DNA of 64,000 nt. Origin: Hyphomicrobiales bacterium (GTDB taxonomy: Bacteria > Pseudomonadota > Alphaproteobacteria > Rhizobiales > Rhizobiaceae). The notes under the pieces are model-generated. The model saw only the letters and a list, made by a program, of their open reading frames with translations. It did not search any database and was not told the DNA's origin. Position 1 is the first letter of the stretch. Each line of letters opens with the position of its first letter. Both the position numbers and the translations under genes were made by a program. Positions 53,807 to 61,686 of this stretch are shown here, one piece after another. The stretch spans positions 42,730-106,729 of the forward strand of contig JAFKJW010000184.1 of the NCBI GenBank assembly GCA_017305925.1. Reading direction: 5' to 3'.

Positions 53807-55246
53807 TCACATGCGATAGGCGCTGGGCCTGGAGGCCCAGGCCTTGTAGGCCTCGCGCTGCCGGTCGACGCCCACCTGCTTCGTGATGGCGTCCCACTGC
53901 GCCGCGGCCTCATCCAGCGCCGCCTTCGGATCCTTGCCGCCGATCGCGGCGATCACCGCGCGCGCCAGCGTATCCGTGTACTTGTAGGTCTCGAGCACGG
54001 CGAAGTCGGCATAGCCCTTCTCGTCGCCTTCGCGCAGCACGGAAAGATAGTTCGGGGCCGTCGGCCACAGCGCCTGGAACTCCGGGCTGTCGAAATGCGA
54101 GTACCGGAAGGGGTCGCGCAAGCCGATCGGCCGCATGACGTTCTTCAGGCTCTCCGTCTTCGACGTCAGCCACTGCATGTAGAGATAGGCCGCATCCTTG
54201 TTCTTGCTGTCGGACGACAGCGCAAGCTGGATGCCGGGCACCAGGGACGGATGCCCGCCAGGCGTCAGCGCGTAGCCGATCTTGTCCACCACGGTGGACT
54301 CCGGCACCCATGACAGGGCCTGCTCGTCCGCGTTGATGCCCTGCGCCCAGCGCGCCACCGGCGGCCAGGTGATGGTCATGGCGATCTCGCCGGAATTGAG
54401 GGCCGAGAGCGACTCGCCGAAACCCCAGGTGGCGGCCCCCGGCGGCTGGCATTTCAAGGCGTCGACCATTTCCTGCACGGCCCGGACGCCGGCCTCGCTG
54501 TTGATCTGCGCCTTCATGCTGGCTTCGTCGAAATATTTGCCGCCGTAAAGGCGGAAGCGCTCGCCGAAGAAGAAGTGCTGGTATCCGGTGTTGATGAGGC
54601 CGGCCCCGTAAACCTTGCCACCGGTCTGGTCGGTGATGAATTGGCAGACCTCGTTGAACTTCCCGTAGTCGGTAGGCGGCGCCAGGTCGTATCCGTACTT
54701 GGCCTTGAACGCCTCCTGCATCGCGGGGTCTTCGAAGATGTCCTTTCGGTAGTAGAGAACGTGAACGTCTCCGTCGACGGCGAGCGCATAGGTCGCGCCC
54801 TGGTACATCGTGCCTTCGCGGAAGGCCGGCACGATGTCGTCGAACTCCTCCTTCACGCCGTATTTTTCGATCAGCGGATCCAGTGGTTCGAGGGCGCCGG
54901 CCAGAACGAGGTCGGCGACCCAGGAATGGCCGATGGTCAGCACGTCATAGGCGCCGCTTCCCGCTTTGTGCTCCAGCAACTGCTTGGTGAAGAGCTCCTC
55001 GTAGGGCAGTTCCGAAACCTTGACCTTGATGCCGGTGAGCCTTTCCCATTCCGGCCCGGTTACGTTGATGCCGAGCATGGCCATGAGGCCGGCCTCCTCC
55101 GCCACGTTGATGGTCGTGCCCGCGAACGCCTTCGCAGCCTCGACGGCCTTCGCGGCGGCGTCCTCCTCCGCGAAAAGCGGCAGCGGCTGAAGGGAAGCCA
55201 AGATCGTCGCGCCGAGAATGGCCAGCGTCGTGCGCCGTGTGGTCAT
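53807..55246 (-). CDS. Sugar ABC importer substrate-binding protein
   Basis: A 479-residue extracellular binding protein of the MalE/UgpB class. The signal peptide is MTTRRTTLAILGATILASLQ followed by PLPLFA. The arginine pair may even support Tat export, though the motif is weak. Ligand-binding elements include KQLLEHKAGSGAYDVLTIGH, LAVDGDVHVLYYRKDIFEDP and EIAMTITWPPVARWAQG. The ATG at 55246 has GAGGAGAC about eight bases away. A TTG at 55252 is an alternative. It follows the aldose epimerase gene by two bases, so an aldose or its derivative is a reasonable ligand. Confidence 0.92.
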   Translation of the reverse strand: MTTRRTTLAILGATILASLQPLPLFAEEDAAAKAVEAAKAFAGTTINVAEEAGLMAMLGINVTGPEWERLTGIKVKVSELPYEELFTKQLLEHKAGSGAYDVLTIGHSWVADLVLAGALEPLDPLIEKYGVKEEFDDIVPAFREGTMYQGATYALAVDGDVHVLYYRKDIFEDPAMQEAFKAKYGYDLAPPTDYGKFNEVCQFITDQTGGKVYGAGLINTGYQHFFFGERFRLYGGKYFDEASMKAQINSEAGVRAVQEMVDALKCQPPGAATWGFGESLSALNSGEIAMTITWPPVARWAQGINADEQALSWVPESTVVDKIGYALTPGGHPSLVPGIQLALSSDSKNKDAAYLYMQWLTSKTESLKNVMRPIGLRDPFRYSHFDSPEFQALWPTAPNYLSVLREGDEKGYADFAVLETYKYTDTLARAVIAAIGGKDPKAALDEAAAQWDAITKQVGVDRQREAYKAWASRPSAYRM

Positions 55247-55248
55247 GT

Positions 55249-56196
55249 TCAAGTCTCCTCTTTCGGTTCTTTTTCGATGGCCGGGAAGGACGCGGTAATA
55301 CGGATCCGGCCGTGCATTTCCTCTTCGGGGTCAAGCGTTCTCACCGCATGCCCGGCAACGCCCCTGGCCATGCGGTTGTAGCCGTCATTGGCGTTGGTCA
55401 CGGGCTCGATGCAGATATACGGGTAGTCCCAGGCATCGTAGATCTGGAGCTTGCCGAACACGGGATCGGCCTCGACGGTCGTGGCGGAGCCGTCCGGCCT
55501 CGTCAGCACCGCTCGGCCGTCCCAGTCGTCGAAGCATCGGTCGAGTCCGCGGCCCAGGACTTCCTGCCCCTGCCTGAAATCGAGACCCGGAGGCGGCTCG
55601 GCCGGCCCGAGGTCCACGGTCTCGGGCGAATCCGGGGGCCAGACCTTGCCGTGGCCGAAGGCGAGCGTGGCTCCCGGCACGGTCGGGAAATAGGGATGCA
55701 GGCCCATCCCTGCCGGCATCGGCGTCCGGCCCCTGTTCGCAAGGGTCAACTGCGCGAGGAATGTGCCGCCGTCGAGCGAATATTCGATGCGCCCGTGCCA
55801 GGGGAACGGAAAACGATCGGGTCCCGGTTCGTAGTCGAAGACCAGTGAAAGGCGGTCCGGTTGGCTGGATTCGATCCGCCATGCGCTGATCCAAGCCTCG
55901 CCATGCGTGGCTGAAGGCTCCGTCGGGACGTTCCGGGCGAGGGGATGAAAGCGGCCGGCGAAGGAAAAACCGCCGCCGAAGATCGGGCCCGAGTAGGGCA
56001 TCAGCGGAAAGGCTGCGAAGCCGTAGACATAGGCTTCTTTGAGGGCGCTCGACAGGGCCGGTCGCAACACGTCGCGCCCGGACGACCGCAGCGACACCAC
56101 GCGCGCGCCGCAGGACGGCATGACCACCAGTTCGAGATCGCCCGCCTCGAGGCGGGTGACTGCACCGGTCGGCCGCAGATCGCTGAACATCCCCAT
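55249..56196 (-). CDS. Aldose 1-epimerase (mutarotase) family protein
   Basis: A 315-residue beta-sandwich protein of the galactose-mutarotase-like superfamily. The conserved histidine regions are SATHGEAWISAWRIE and GMGLHPYFPTVPGATL. YPYICIEPVTNANDGYNRMA has the catalytic glutamate and the following NAxD pattern of the GalM/YihR relatives. It interconverts anomers of an incoming sugar. The ATG at 56196 is used, with ATG 56190 also possible. It is the first gene of the minus-strand importer operon and has a regulator-type motif upstream at 56290-56304. Confidence 0.87.
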   Translation of the reverse strand: MGMFSDLRPTGAVTRLEAGDLELVVMPSCGARVVSLRSSGRDVLRPALSSALKEAYVYGFAAFPLMPYSGPIFGGGFSFAGRFHPLARNVPTEPSATHGEAWISAWRIESSQPDRLSLVFDYEPGPDRFPFPWHGRIEYSLDGGTFLAQLTLANRGRTPMPAGMGLHPYFPTVPGATLAFGHGKVWPPDSPETVDLGPAEPPPGLDFRQGQEVLGRGLDRCFDDWDGRAVLTRPDGSATTVEADPVFGKLQIYDAWDYPYICIEPVTNANDGYNRMARGVAGHAVRTLDPEEEMHGRIRITASFPAIEKEPKEET

Positions 56197-56289
56197 CGTA
56201 CCGACCCTCGCAGAGCACGATCAGCCTCGGAAGAAGCGTATGAGAACAGCTAAGCAACTGTCAATAGGATGCAGACAATCGTCAAGGCT

Positions 56290-56304
56290 ATTGTCCTATA
56301 GTAC
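56290..56304. promoter_or_regulatory. Shared 15-bp motif upstream of the epimerase-importer operon
   Basis: ATTGTCCTATAGTAC here and ATTGTGCTATCGTAC at 57490-57504 agree at 13 of 15 positions. The two copies lie upstream of the epimerase operon and in the region between the FCD-GntR gene and the PLP-enzyme gene. An ATAGGA...TCCTAT dyad (56264-56299) encloses this copy. It is a likely operator for the FCD-GntR regulator encoded at 56376-57281. Confidence 0.55.
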
Positions 56305-56375
56305 CTTCGGTCGGCACGGGCGGTTCGCAGACCCGCCGGGCATGTACGCTTGCCCGGATGCAGGGGGGGCGACTT

Positions 56376-57281
56376 TCAGGCATCCCGGTCCGCCGCCGGG
56401 AATTCGACATCATGGCGTGGACGGCGCTGTCTTCGCCCGACCGGCCGCGCGGCCGCAGCCGGAGTGGGCGTCGTTACGCGGCGGGCTTGCGTCCCCGCGT
56501 GGGCTTCTTCGCCTGGCCGTCCTGCGGTCCGCGCAAGCCGGCCCATATCCGTGCGCATGATCTCGTCGTGCAGCCGTTTCGACTCGGTGTAGAGCTGACT
56601 GATCAGCCGCAGGTGGCTCGTCATCTCGTGAAAGGCTCGCATGGGGTCGTGCGCCGCAACGGCCTCGAAAATCGCGGTGTGGTCGCGGACCGAGAATCTG
56701 TCGGCATCCGGCATGTGGATCGTCGTCGTGCGCTGGTCGACCAACCATTGGCTCAGGATGTCGTGCACGGCGGCGAAGATCGGGTTGCGGGTGATTACCG
56801 TCAGCTCGTAGTGAAAGGCGACGTCGGTGCGGATGAATTCCGGCGTGTTGTTGAACGCCGCGACGTTTGCGTCCAGCTTTGCCTTCAGCCTCTCGATGTC
56901 TTCCGCCGTGGCGCGCTCGGCCGCCTGCCAGGCCACGCCGGACTCGAACAGCAGGCGCACCTCTTCCAGGTGCGCCTGCCCCTTGCCGCGGGCGGCCGTC
57001 TGCTTGACCAGGGCCGCCAACTGGGCGGCGAAGAAGGATGGGCTGGGGGCTGTCACCTGCGCGCGCGTGCCGCTCATGATGTCGACGCGGCCCTGCTGCT
57101 GCAGCAGGAACAGCGCTTCGCGGACGGACGGACGTCCGACGCCGTAGCGCTCGGCGAGCTCCTTCTCCGAGGGGAGCTTGTCGCCCACGGCGAACTCGCC
57201 CGAGCTGATTGCGGCTTCGATGAGTTCGGCGACTTCGTGGGACCGCTTGCGGCGGCCGGCCTGGATCTGGGGCATGTTCAT
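56376..57281 (-). CDS. GntR-family regulator, FadR/FCD subfamily (NanR-like)
   Basis: A 301-residue regulator. The HTH (about 15-85) has KLPSEKELAERYGVGRPSVR followed by EALFLLQQQGRVDIMSGTRA. The FCD domain has LEEVRLLFESGVAWQAAERA, DVAFHYELTVITRNPIFAAV and DHTAIFEAVAAHDPMRAFHE, keeping the expected ligand histidines. About 50 extra C-terminal residues rich in Arg, Ala and Pro (after EIMRTDMGRLAR) are not part of the family and may be disordered. It lies between the epimerase-importer operon and the divergent PLP-enzyme operon, with a matching 15-bp motif upstream of each. It probably controls both. Confidence 0.88.
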   Translation of the reverse strand: MNMPQIQAGRRKRSHEVAELIEAAISSGEFAVGDKLPSEKELAERYGVGRPSVREALFLLQQQGRVDIMSGTRAQVTAPSPSFFAAQLAALVKQTAARGKGQAHLEEVRLLFESGVAWQAAERATAEDIERLKAKLDANVAAFNNTPEFIRTDVAFHYELTVITRNPIFAAVHDILSQWLVDQRTTTIHMPDADRFSVRDHTAIFEAVAAHDPMRAFHEMTSHLRLISQLYTESKRLHDEIMRTDMGRLARTAGRPGEEAHAGTQARRVTTPTPAAAARPVGRRQRRPRHDVEFPAADRDA

Positions 57282-57482
57282 TGCGCGATATTCCTGTGAG
57301 CAAGATCGGATGCCGCACGCCCGGGACTCGACCGTCCCCGCGGCAGTGTTCGGATGGCAATGGCCACGCTTTTATCCGAAGGTCAAAACGCGGTCCACGT
57401 ATTGTCCGCCCTCTTTCGCCTGCGTCCGGCAGGCCCGCCGCCCGCGCCATCGATATCGGAGACCAAAGGTGGCAAATTGTAA

Positions 57483-57530
57483 ATAGCATATTGTGCTATC
57501 GTACTGTTGTGCATATGTTCGTGTGAACAT
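57483..57530. promoter_or_regulatory. Operator/promoter region of the PLP-enzyme operon
   Basis: Three signals overlap here. The first is the 15-bp motif at 57490-57504, shared with 56290-56304. The second is a dyad ATAGCA-TATTG-TGCTAT (57483-57499). The third is a further dyad ATGTTC-GTGT-GAACAT (57515-57530). A weak -35/-10 pair, TTGTGC (57491-57496) and TATGTT (57514-57519), is spaced by 17 bp, so a bound regulator would cover the promoter of the gene at 57582. Confidence 0.5.
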
Positions 57531-57581
57531 GAGAGGTTGAGACGTCGTTCGCAGCCTGTCGCGGGAGGACGAGGAGAGGGG

Positions 57582-58619
57582 ATGCTCCAGTCGGGGGATT
57601 TCGCAGGGGCGGGAAGTGAGCCGGTCCGGTCCGGGGTCGCCACTCCTGCGCTGCTGGTCGACATCGAGGCGCTGGACCGCAACATTGCCGTCATGGCCGA
57701 GCGGGCCGCCGCGCTTGGCGTGAAGTTCAGGCCGCACGCCAAGGCGCACAAATGCGTCGAGGTCGCTCAAAGGCTGCGTCGCGCCGGAGCGATCGGCGTC
57801 TCCTGCACCACGATGGAGGAGGCCGAGACCATGGCGCGGGGCGGCCTTGGCGGCATCCTGATCACCTCGCCGCTCGCCGCCCCCTGGCAGTTGGAGCGTC
57901 TGCGTCGGCTCCTCCTGCGCGGCGCGGACGTCATGAGCGTCGTCGACTGCGAGGCCCACTTGCTCGGGCTTGCCGCCGCCGCCCGAGGCGCCGGCCGCAA
58001 GGTCGGCGTCGTGGTGGAGATGGATGTGGGCGTCGGGCGCACGGGGTGCCTCGAGGTGGACGATATCGTGGCGCTCGCCCGGCAGGCGGCGGCAAGTCCC
58101 GATCTGCGCTATGACGGCATCCAGGCCTACTGGGGCAACCTTCAGCAGATCATGCCGCTCGCGGAGCGCGCCCGGCTTGTCGGGGTGCAGATGGAGAGGG
58201 TGCGCGGCGTGCTCGCGGCGTTGCGCGAAGCCGGGCTGGCGCCCGCCATCGTCACCGGCGCGGGCACCGGAACATTCGGCATCGACGCCGCGTCCGGTCT
58301 CTTCACGGAAATCCAGCCCGGCTCCTTCCTGTTCATGGATTCCTGCTACGGAACCGTCGATCTCGGCGCCGGCACGCGGTTCGAGCCGTCCCTCTTCGTC
58401 GCCGCGACCGTGGTTTCCGCGGCGCGCCGGGGCCGCGTCATCGTGAATGCGGGGTTCAAGGCTTTCGCGACCGACAGCGGCCTGCCGGGCGCGACCATCG
58501 AGTTCCTGACATCCCACTGCGACCCGACAGTGAACCTTTATCCCGCGTTCCACGTGGTGCGCGGTCCGGACGTCGTCGACCGCTGGCCGATCGCCGCGCG
58601 CTACGGAAATTCAGCCTGA
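57582..58619 (+). CDS. DSD1-family PLP enzyme (D-threonine aldolase/D-serine dehydratase-like), probably internally shortened
   Basis: A 345-residue protein with an alanine-racemase-type TIM barrel. TPALLVDIEALDRNIAVMAE, then KFRPHAKAHKC with the PLP lysine, VVVEMDVGVGRTGC, and TGAGTGTFGIDA for the phosphate. The C-terminal barrel retains the zinc ligands in SHCDPTVNLYPAFHVVRG. Between FATDSGLPGAT and IEFLTSHCDP, relatives have about 30-40 more residues, including a DEHG-type loop that is missing here (near 58,495). The frame is intact, so this is an in-frame deletion or an unusual variant. ATG 57582 has GAGGAGAGGGG upstream. It is followed by RidA and PhzF genes, suggesting processing of a beta-hydroxy or D-amino acid. 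Confidence 0.8.
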   Translation: MLQSGDFAGAGSEPVRSGVATPALLVDIEALDRNIAVMAERAAALGVKFRPHAKAHKCVEVAQRLRRAGAIGVSCTTMEEAETMARGGLGGILITSPLAAPWQLERLRRLLLRGADVMSVVDCEAHLLGLAAAARGAGRKVGVVVEMDVGVGRTGCLEVDDIVALARQAAASPDLRYDGIQAYWGNLQQIMPLAERARLVGVQMERVRGVLAALREAGLAPAIVTGAGTGTFGIDAASGLFTEIQPGSFLFMDSCYGTVDLGAGTRFEPSLFVAATVVSAARRGRVIVNAGFKAFATDSGLPGATIEFLTSHCDPTVNLYPAFHVVRGPDVVDRWPIAARYGNSA

Positions 58620-58625
58620 GGGGAG

Positions 58626-59051
58626 ATGACCGTGAAGACAGCCGTTCCCGCAGATCACCGAGTGCCGATCTCGAAGGCGGTGCGCGCCGGGGATTTCGTG
58701 TTTACCTCGGCCTACGGACCCTGGACGTTCGATCCGCTGGACGTGACCTTCGACGCCGACGGCAACATCCTCGGCGACGGAACGCCGCATCGCGACATGC
58801 CGTTCGAGGAGCAGGTTCACAAGACTTTCGGCTTCGTCAAAGCCGCGCTGGAGAGCGGCGGCTGCGGCCTGGAGGACGTCGTCAGCTGCGAATGCTGGCT
58901 TTCCGACGCCCGGGACTTCGTGGCGTTCAACGCCATCTACAAGACTTATTTCGTCAAGGATCCGCCGGTCCGCTCCGTCTTCCCGATGCGGTTCATGTTC
59001 AACTGCAAGGTCGAGATGAAGGTCTTGGCCTACAAGCCCGCGAAAGCGTGA
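58626..59051 (+). CDS. RidA-family (YjgF/YER057c) enamine/imine deaminase
   Basis: A 141-residue RidA-like protein. Its core includes PISKAVRAGDFVFTSAYGPW, FEEQVHKTFGFVKAALESGG and LEDVVSCECWLSDARDFVAF, with the C-terminal FNCKVEMKVLAYKPAKA in place of the usual IE(I/A)EA ending. The arginine that binds the carboxylate in RidA would correspond to the one in PPVRSVFPM. Proteins of this group hydrolyse reactive enamine/imine intermediates made by PLP dehydratases, which fits its place six bases after a DSD1-type enzyme. Confidence 0.88.
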   Translation: MTVKTAVPADHRVPISKAVRAGDFVFTSAYGPWTFDPLDVTFDADGNILGDGTPHRDMPFEEQVHKTFGFVKAALESGGCGLEDVVSCECWLSDARDFVAFNAIYKTYFVKDPPVRSVFPMRFMFNCKVEMKVLAYKPAKA

Positions 59052-59055
59052 CGCC

Positions 59056-59898
59056 TTGCCGTTCGAACTGAGCCAGGTCGTCACCTTCGCGACGGATCCG
59101 AGGCACGGCAATCCGGTCTTCGTCCTGCGGACCGAAGCGTTGCCGGAGCCCGAGACCGCCACGGGCATCTGCCGGCTGCTCGGCGCCGACTTTCTCGTCG
59201 CCCTCGTCGACGACGGCTCGGACCGGCCGTCGATGGCGTCCTTCACGCCGCAAGGCGCTCATCCGGGAGCGGGGCACGGCACGCATGCGGCCGCCTCTCT
59301 CGCCTTCCAGCGTCCGGACGTCCGTCGCGATGCGATCGAATTCCAACTGCCCGGCGGCGGCGTTCGCGCCGCGCGGCGGGATGCAGCCGGGCGCGTCGCC
59401 GTCGATTGGCCCGCCATGCCGTTCGAGACCATCGATCTGCGCGACAGCCTCGCCGCGGCGCTGGGAAGCGCGCCGGCGGAGACGTTCGCCGCCCCGTTCG
59501 GCCATATTGCGCTGCTCGAAAGCGAAGCGGCCATAGCCGCCCTCACGCCCGACCTCGACAGGGTCTCGGCCCTCGGCCGGCCGGCGGTCATCGCCGTCGC
59601 CCCCGGCACGGCGAGCGATATCGTCGTGCGCGTCTTCGCGCCGAATGTCGGCCTGCCGGAGGATCCGGTGTGCGGCACGGCGCATCGCATCCTTTCTCCC
59701 TTGTGGTCGGAACGCCTGGGCAAGACGACCATCCACAGCAGGCATCTGTCCCCGCGCGGCGGCGACCTGTGGTGCACGGCGGCGGGCGACACCGTGTCGA
59801 TCGCCGGCGAGGCCGTCGTAACCTTGCGCGGGGATCTTCATTTCCCCGGCGCCGCGCCGGAGCGCACGGCGCTTCGGACCGCCGGTGCGGGAGCCTGA
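59056..59898 (+). CDS. PhzF-family isomerase/epimerase-like protein
   Basis: A 280-residue protein of the PhzF/diaminopimelate-epimerase-like fold. HPGAGHGTHAAASLAF and LPEDPVCGTAHRILSPLWSE correspond to the two halves of the active site, and HLSPRGGDLWC to the conserved RGG loop. PhzF itself has an active-site glutamate after an FT(P)...E segment. Here the first motif is FTPQGAHPGAGHGT, so the acid/base residue is not obvious. The start is a TTG at 59056 directly after the RidA gene. Its substrate is unknown. It probably isomerises a product of the PLP/RidA steps. Confidence 0.82.
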   Translation: MPFELSQVVTFATDPRHGNPVFVLRTEALPEPETATGICRLLGADFLVALVDDGSDRPSMASFTPQGAHPGAGHGTHAAASLAFQRPDVRRDAIEFQLPGGGVRAARRDAAGRVAVDWPAMPFETIDLRDSLAAALGSAPAETFAAPFGHIALLESEAAIAALTPDLDRVSALGRPAVIAVAPGTASDIVVRVFAPNVGLPEDPVCGTAHRILSPLWSERLGKTTIHSRHLSPRGGDLWCTAAGDTVSIAGEAVVTLRGDLHFPGAAPERTALRTAGAGA

Positions 59899-59967
59899 GG
59901 GCCATGCAGGAAGCGGATCCGACAATGAGGAACATGTCCAATGCTTGCTTGCTATTTGACATATTCT

Positions 59968-59979
59968 CACCGCGCGGTG
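59968..59979. promoter_or_regulatory. Perfect 12-bp palindrome upstream of the second ribose-type importer
   Basis: CACCGCGCGGTG is fully self-complementary and lies in the 240-base gap before the ATPase gene at 60139, next to a TTGACA-like box (59956-59961). No good -10 follows that box at the right distance. It is a candidate operator only. Confidence 0.35.
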
Positions 59980-60138
59980 CAGTCTGTGGCAGCCCGGCTG
60001 CCGTGGCTCACCACGACCGGCCGCTCCCGGCCGGCGACGTGACAGGACGGACGTAACCGATGCAGCGCACTCCTCACCATGCGTCGTCCGGTATCGGGGC
60101 CGTGCGGAAAGCGGCACCTGTGAGCCCCGGAGGCACCG

Positions 60139-61686
60139 ATGCCTGAAGCCGGCGCTCCCCTCGCACAGCCGATGCGCCTTCTGGTGCGCAATGTCGTCAA
60201 GGTCTTCCCCGGCGTGAGGGCGGTCGACGACGTCTCACTGGAGCTGCGCCGGGGCGAGGTTCATGCGCTCATCGGCGAGAACGGTGCCGGCAAGTCGACG
60301 CTGATGCACATGGTCGCCGGGGTCTACGTTCCGGACGAAGGCGTCATAGAGCTCGACGGCGCATCGACCGCGGGGCTCGGCGAGCAACGCACCGCCGATG
60401 CGGGGATTGCCATGGTCTACCAGGAGCGCAGCCTGGTCGGCGCCCTGAGCATAGCGGAGAACGTCTTCGCCGGCCGCCAGCCGGTCGGCAGGTTCGGCCT
60501 CATACGCGCAAGCGAGATGCGGCGTCAGACCGCCCGCCTGCTGTCCGAACTCGATCTGTCGCTGGATCCCGACACGGCCGTCGCGGATCTCTCGCCCGGG
60601 CAGCAGCAGATGGTGGAGATCGCCAAGGGCCTTTCCCACGACCTCAAGGTCCTGATCCTCGACGAGCCCACCGCCTCGCTCACCATCAATGAGAGCCGGC
60701 ACCTCTTCCGCGTCATCCGCCGCCTTGCCGCGCAGGGCGTCTCGATCATCTACGTCTCGCACCGCATGGCCGAGATCTTCGAGATTTCGGACCGCGTCAC
60801 CGTCATGAAGGACGGGCGGGTGACGGGCGTGCGCGATACGCAGGCGACGTCGCATGACGAGCTGATCTCCCTGATGGTCGGACGCGAGCTCGTCTTCGAA
60901 GCCGATCCGCGCCGCGCTGCGCCGGAAGCCGCCGTTGCGCTGGAATTGCGGGACGTCGCCGCCGCGCCCGTGAGCTCGGCATCCTTTTCCCTCCGCTTCG
61001 GCGAAATCCTTTGTCTCGCCGGGCTGCTCGGCGCGGGCCGCACCGAGATCTGCCAGGCGATCTTCGGGCTGCGGCCGATCCAGCGCGGCTCCATGGTCGT
61101 GATGGGTCGGGAGCTGCGCCCCCGAAGCCCCGCCGAGGCAATGGAATCCGGCATCTCGATGCTGCCGGAAGACCGCAAGGAAAGCGGCCTCTTCCTGGAT
61201 TTCGACATTACGGACAACATCGTGGCCGCAAACCTCGACGCCTATTCGCGATCGGGCTTCCTGTCTCGTCCGGCCATGCGGGAGGTGAGCGGACGCTATA
61301 CGCAGACGCTGCGCGTCGCGACGCCGTCGATCGACCGCATCGTCGGGACGCTTTCGGGCGGCAACCAGCAGAAGGTGCTCTTGGCGAAGTGGCTGGTCCG
61401 CGAGCCGCGCATCCTCATCGTGGACGAACCGACCAGGGGCGTCGATGTCGGCTCGAAGGCGGATATCTACCGTATCCTGCGCGACCTGGCCGCGAAAGGC
61501 ATGGCGATACTGGTCGTGTCCTCCGATCTGCCCGAAGTGCTGGCGCTCGCCCACCGCATCGTCGTGATGGCGGAAGGCGCGGTCGTCGGAGAGATCGACG
61601 CGGCGGGCGCGACCGAGATCGCCATTCTCGAGCTTGCCTCGCCGAAGGCGAAGCGCAGCGACAACGCCGACCAGGAGGCTGCATGA
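60139..61686 (+). CDS. Ribose-type ABC importer ATPase (duplicated NBDs)
   Basis: A 515-residue RbsA/MglA-type ATPase. NBD1 has GENGAGKST, the signature-like LSPGQQQMVEIAKGLS and VLILDEPTASL. NBD2 has LLGAGRTEI, LSGGNQQKVLLAKWL and LIVDEPTRGVDVGSK. Length and motif order are normal, unlike the longer ATPase at 42387-44294. It is the first gene of a three-gene importer whose order here is ATPase, permease, binding protein. No regulator is adjacent except those of neighbouring operons. Confidence 0.94.
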   Translation: MPEAGAPLAQPMRLLVRNVVKVFPGVRAVDDVSLELRRGEVHALIGENGAGKSTLMHMVAGVYVPDEGVIELDGASTAGLGEQRTADAGIAMVYQERSLVGALSIAENVFAGRQPVGRFGLIRASEMRRQTARLLSELDLSLDPDTAVADLSPGQQQMVEIAKGLSHDLKVLILDEPTASLTINESRHLFRVIRRLAAQGVSIIYVSHRMAEIFEISDRVTVMKDGRVTGVRDTQATSHDELISLMVGRELVFEADPRRAAPEAAVALELRDVAAAPVSSASFSLRFGEILCLAGLLGAGRTEICQAIFGLRPIQRGSMVVMGRELRPRSPAEAMESGISMLPEDRKESGLFLDFDITDNIVAANLDAYSRSGFLSRPAMREVSGRYTQTLRVATPSIDRIVGTLSGGNQQKVLLAKWLVREPRILIVDEPTRGVDVGSKADIYRILRDLAAKGMAILVVSSDLPEVLALAHRIVVMAEGAVVGEIDAAGATEIAILELASPKAKRSDNADQEAA

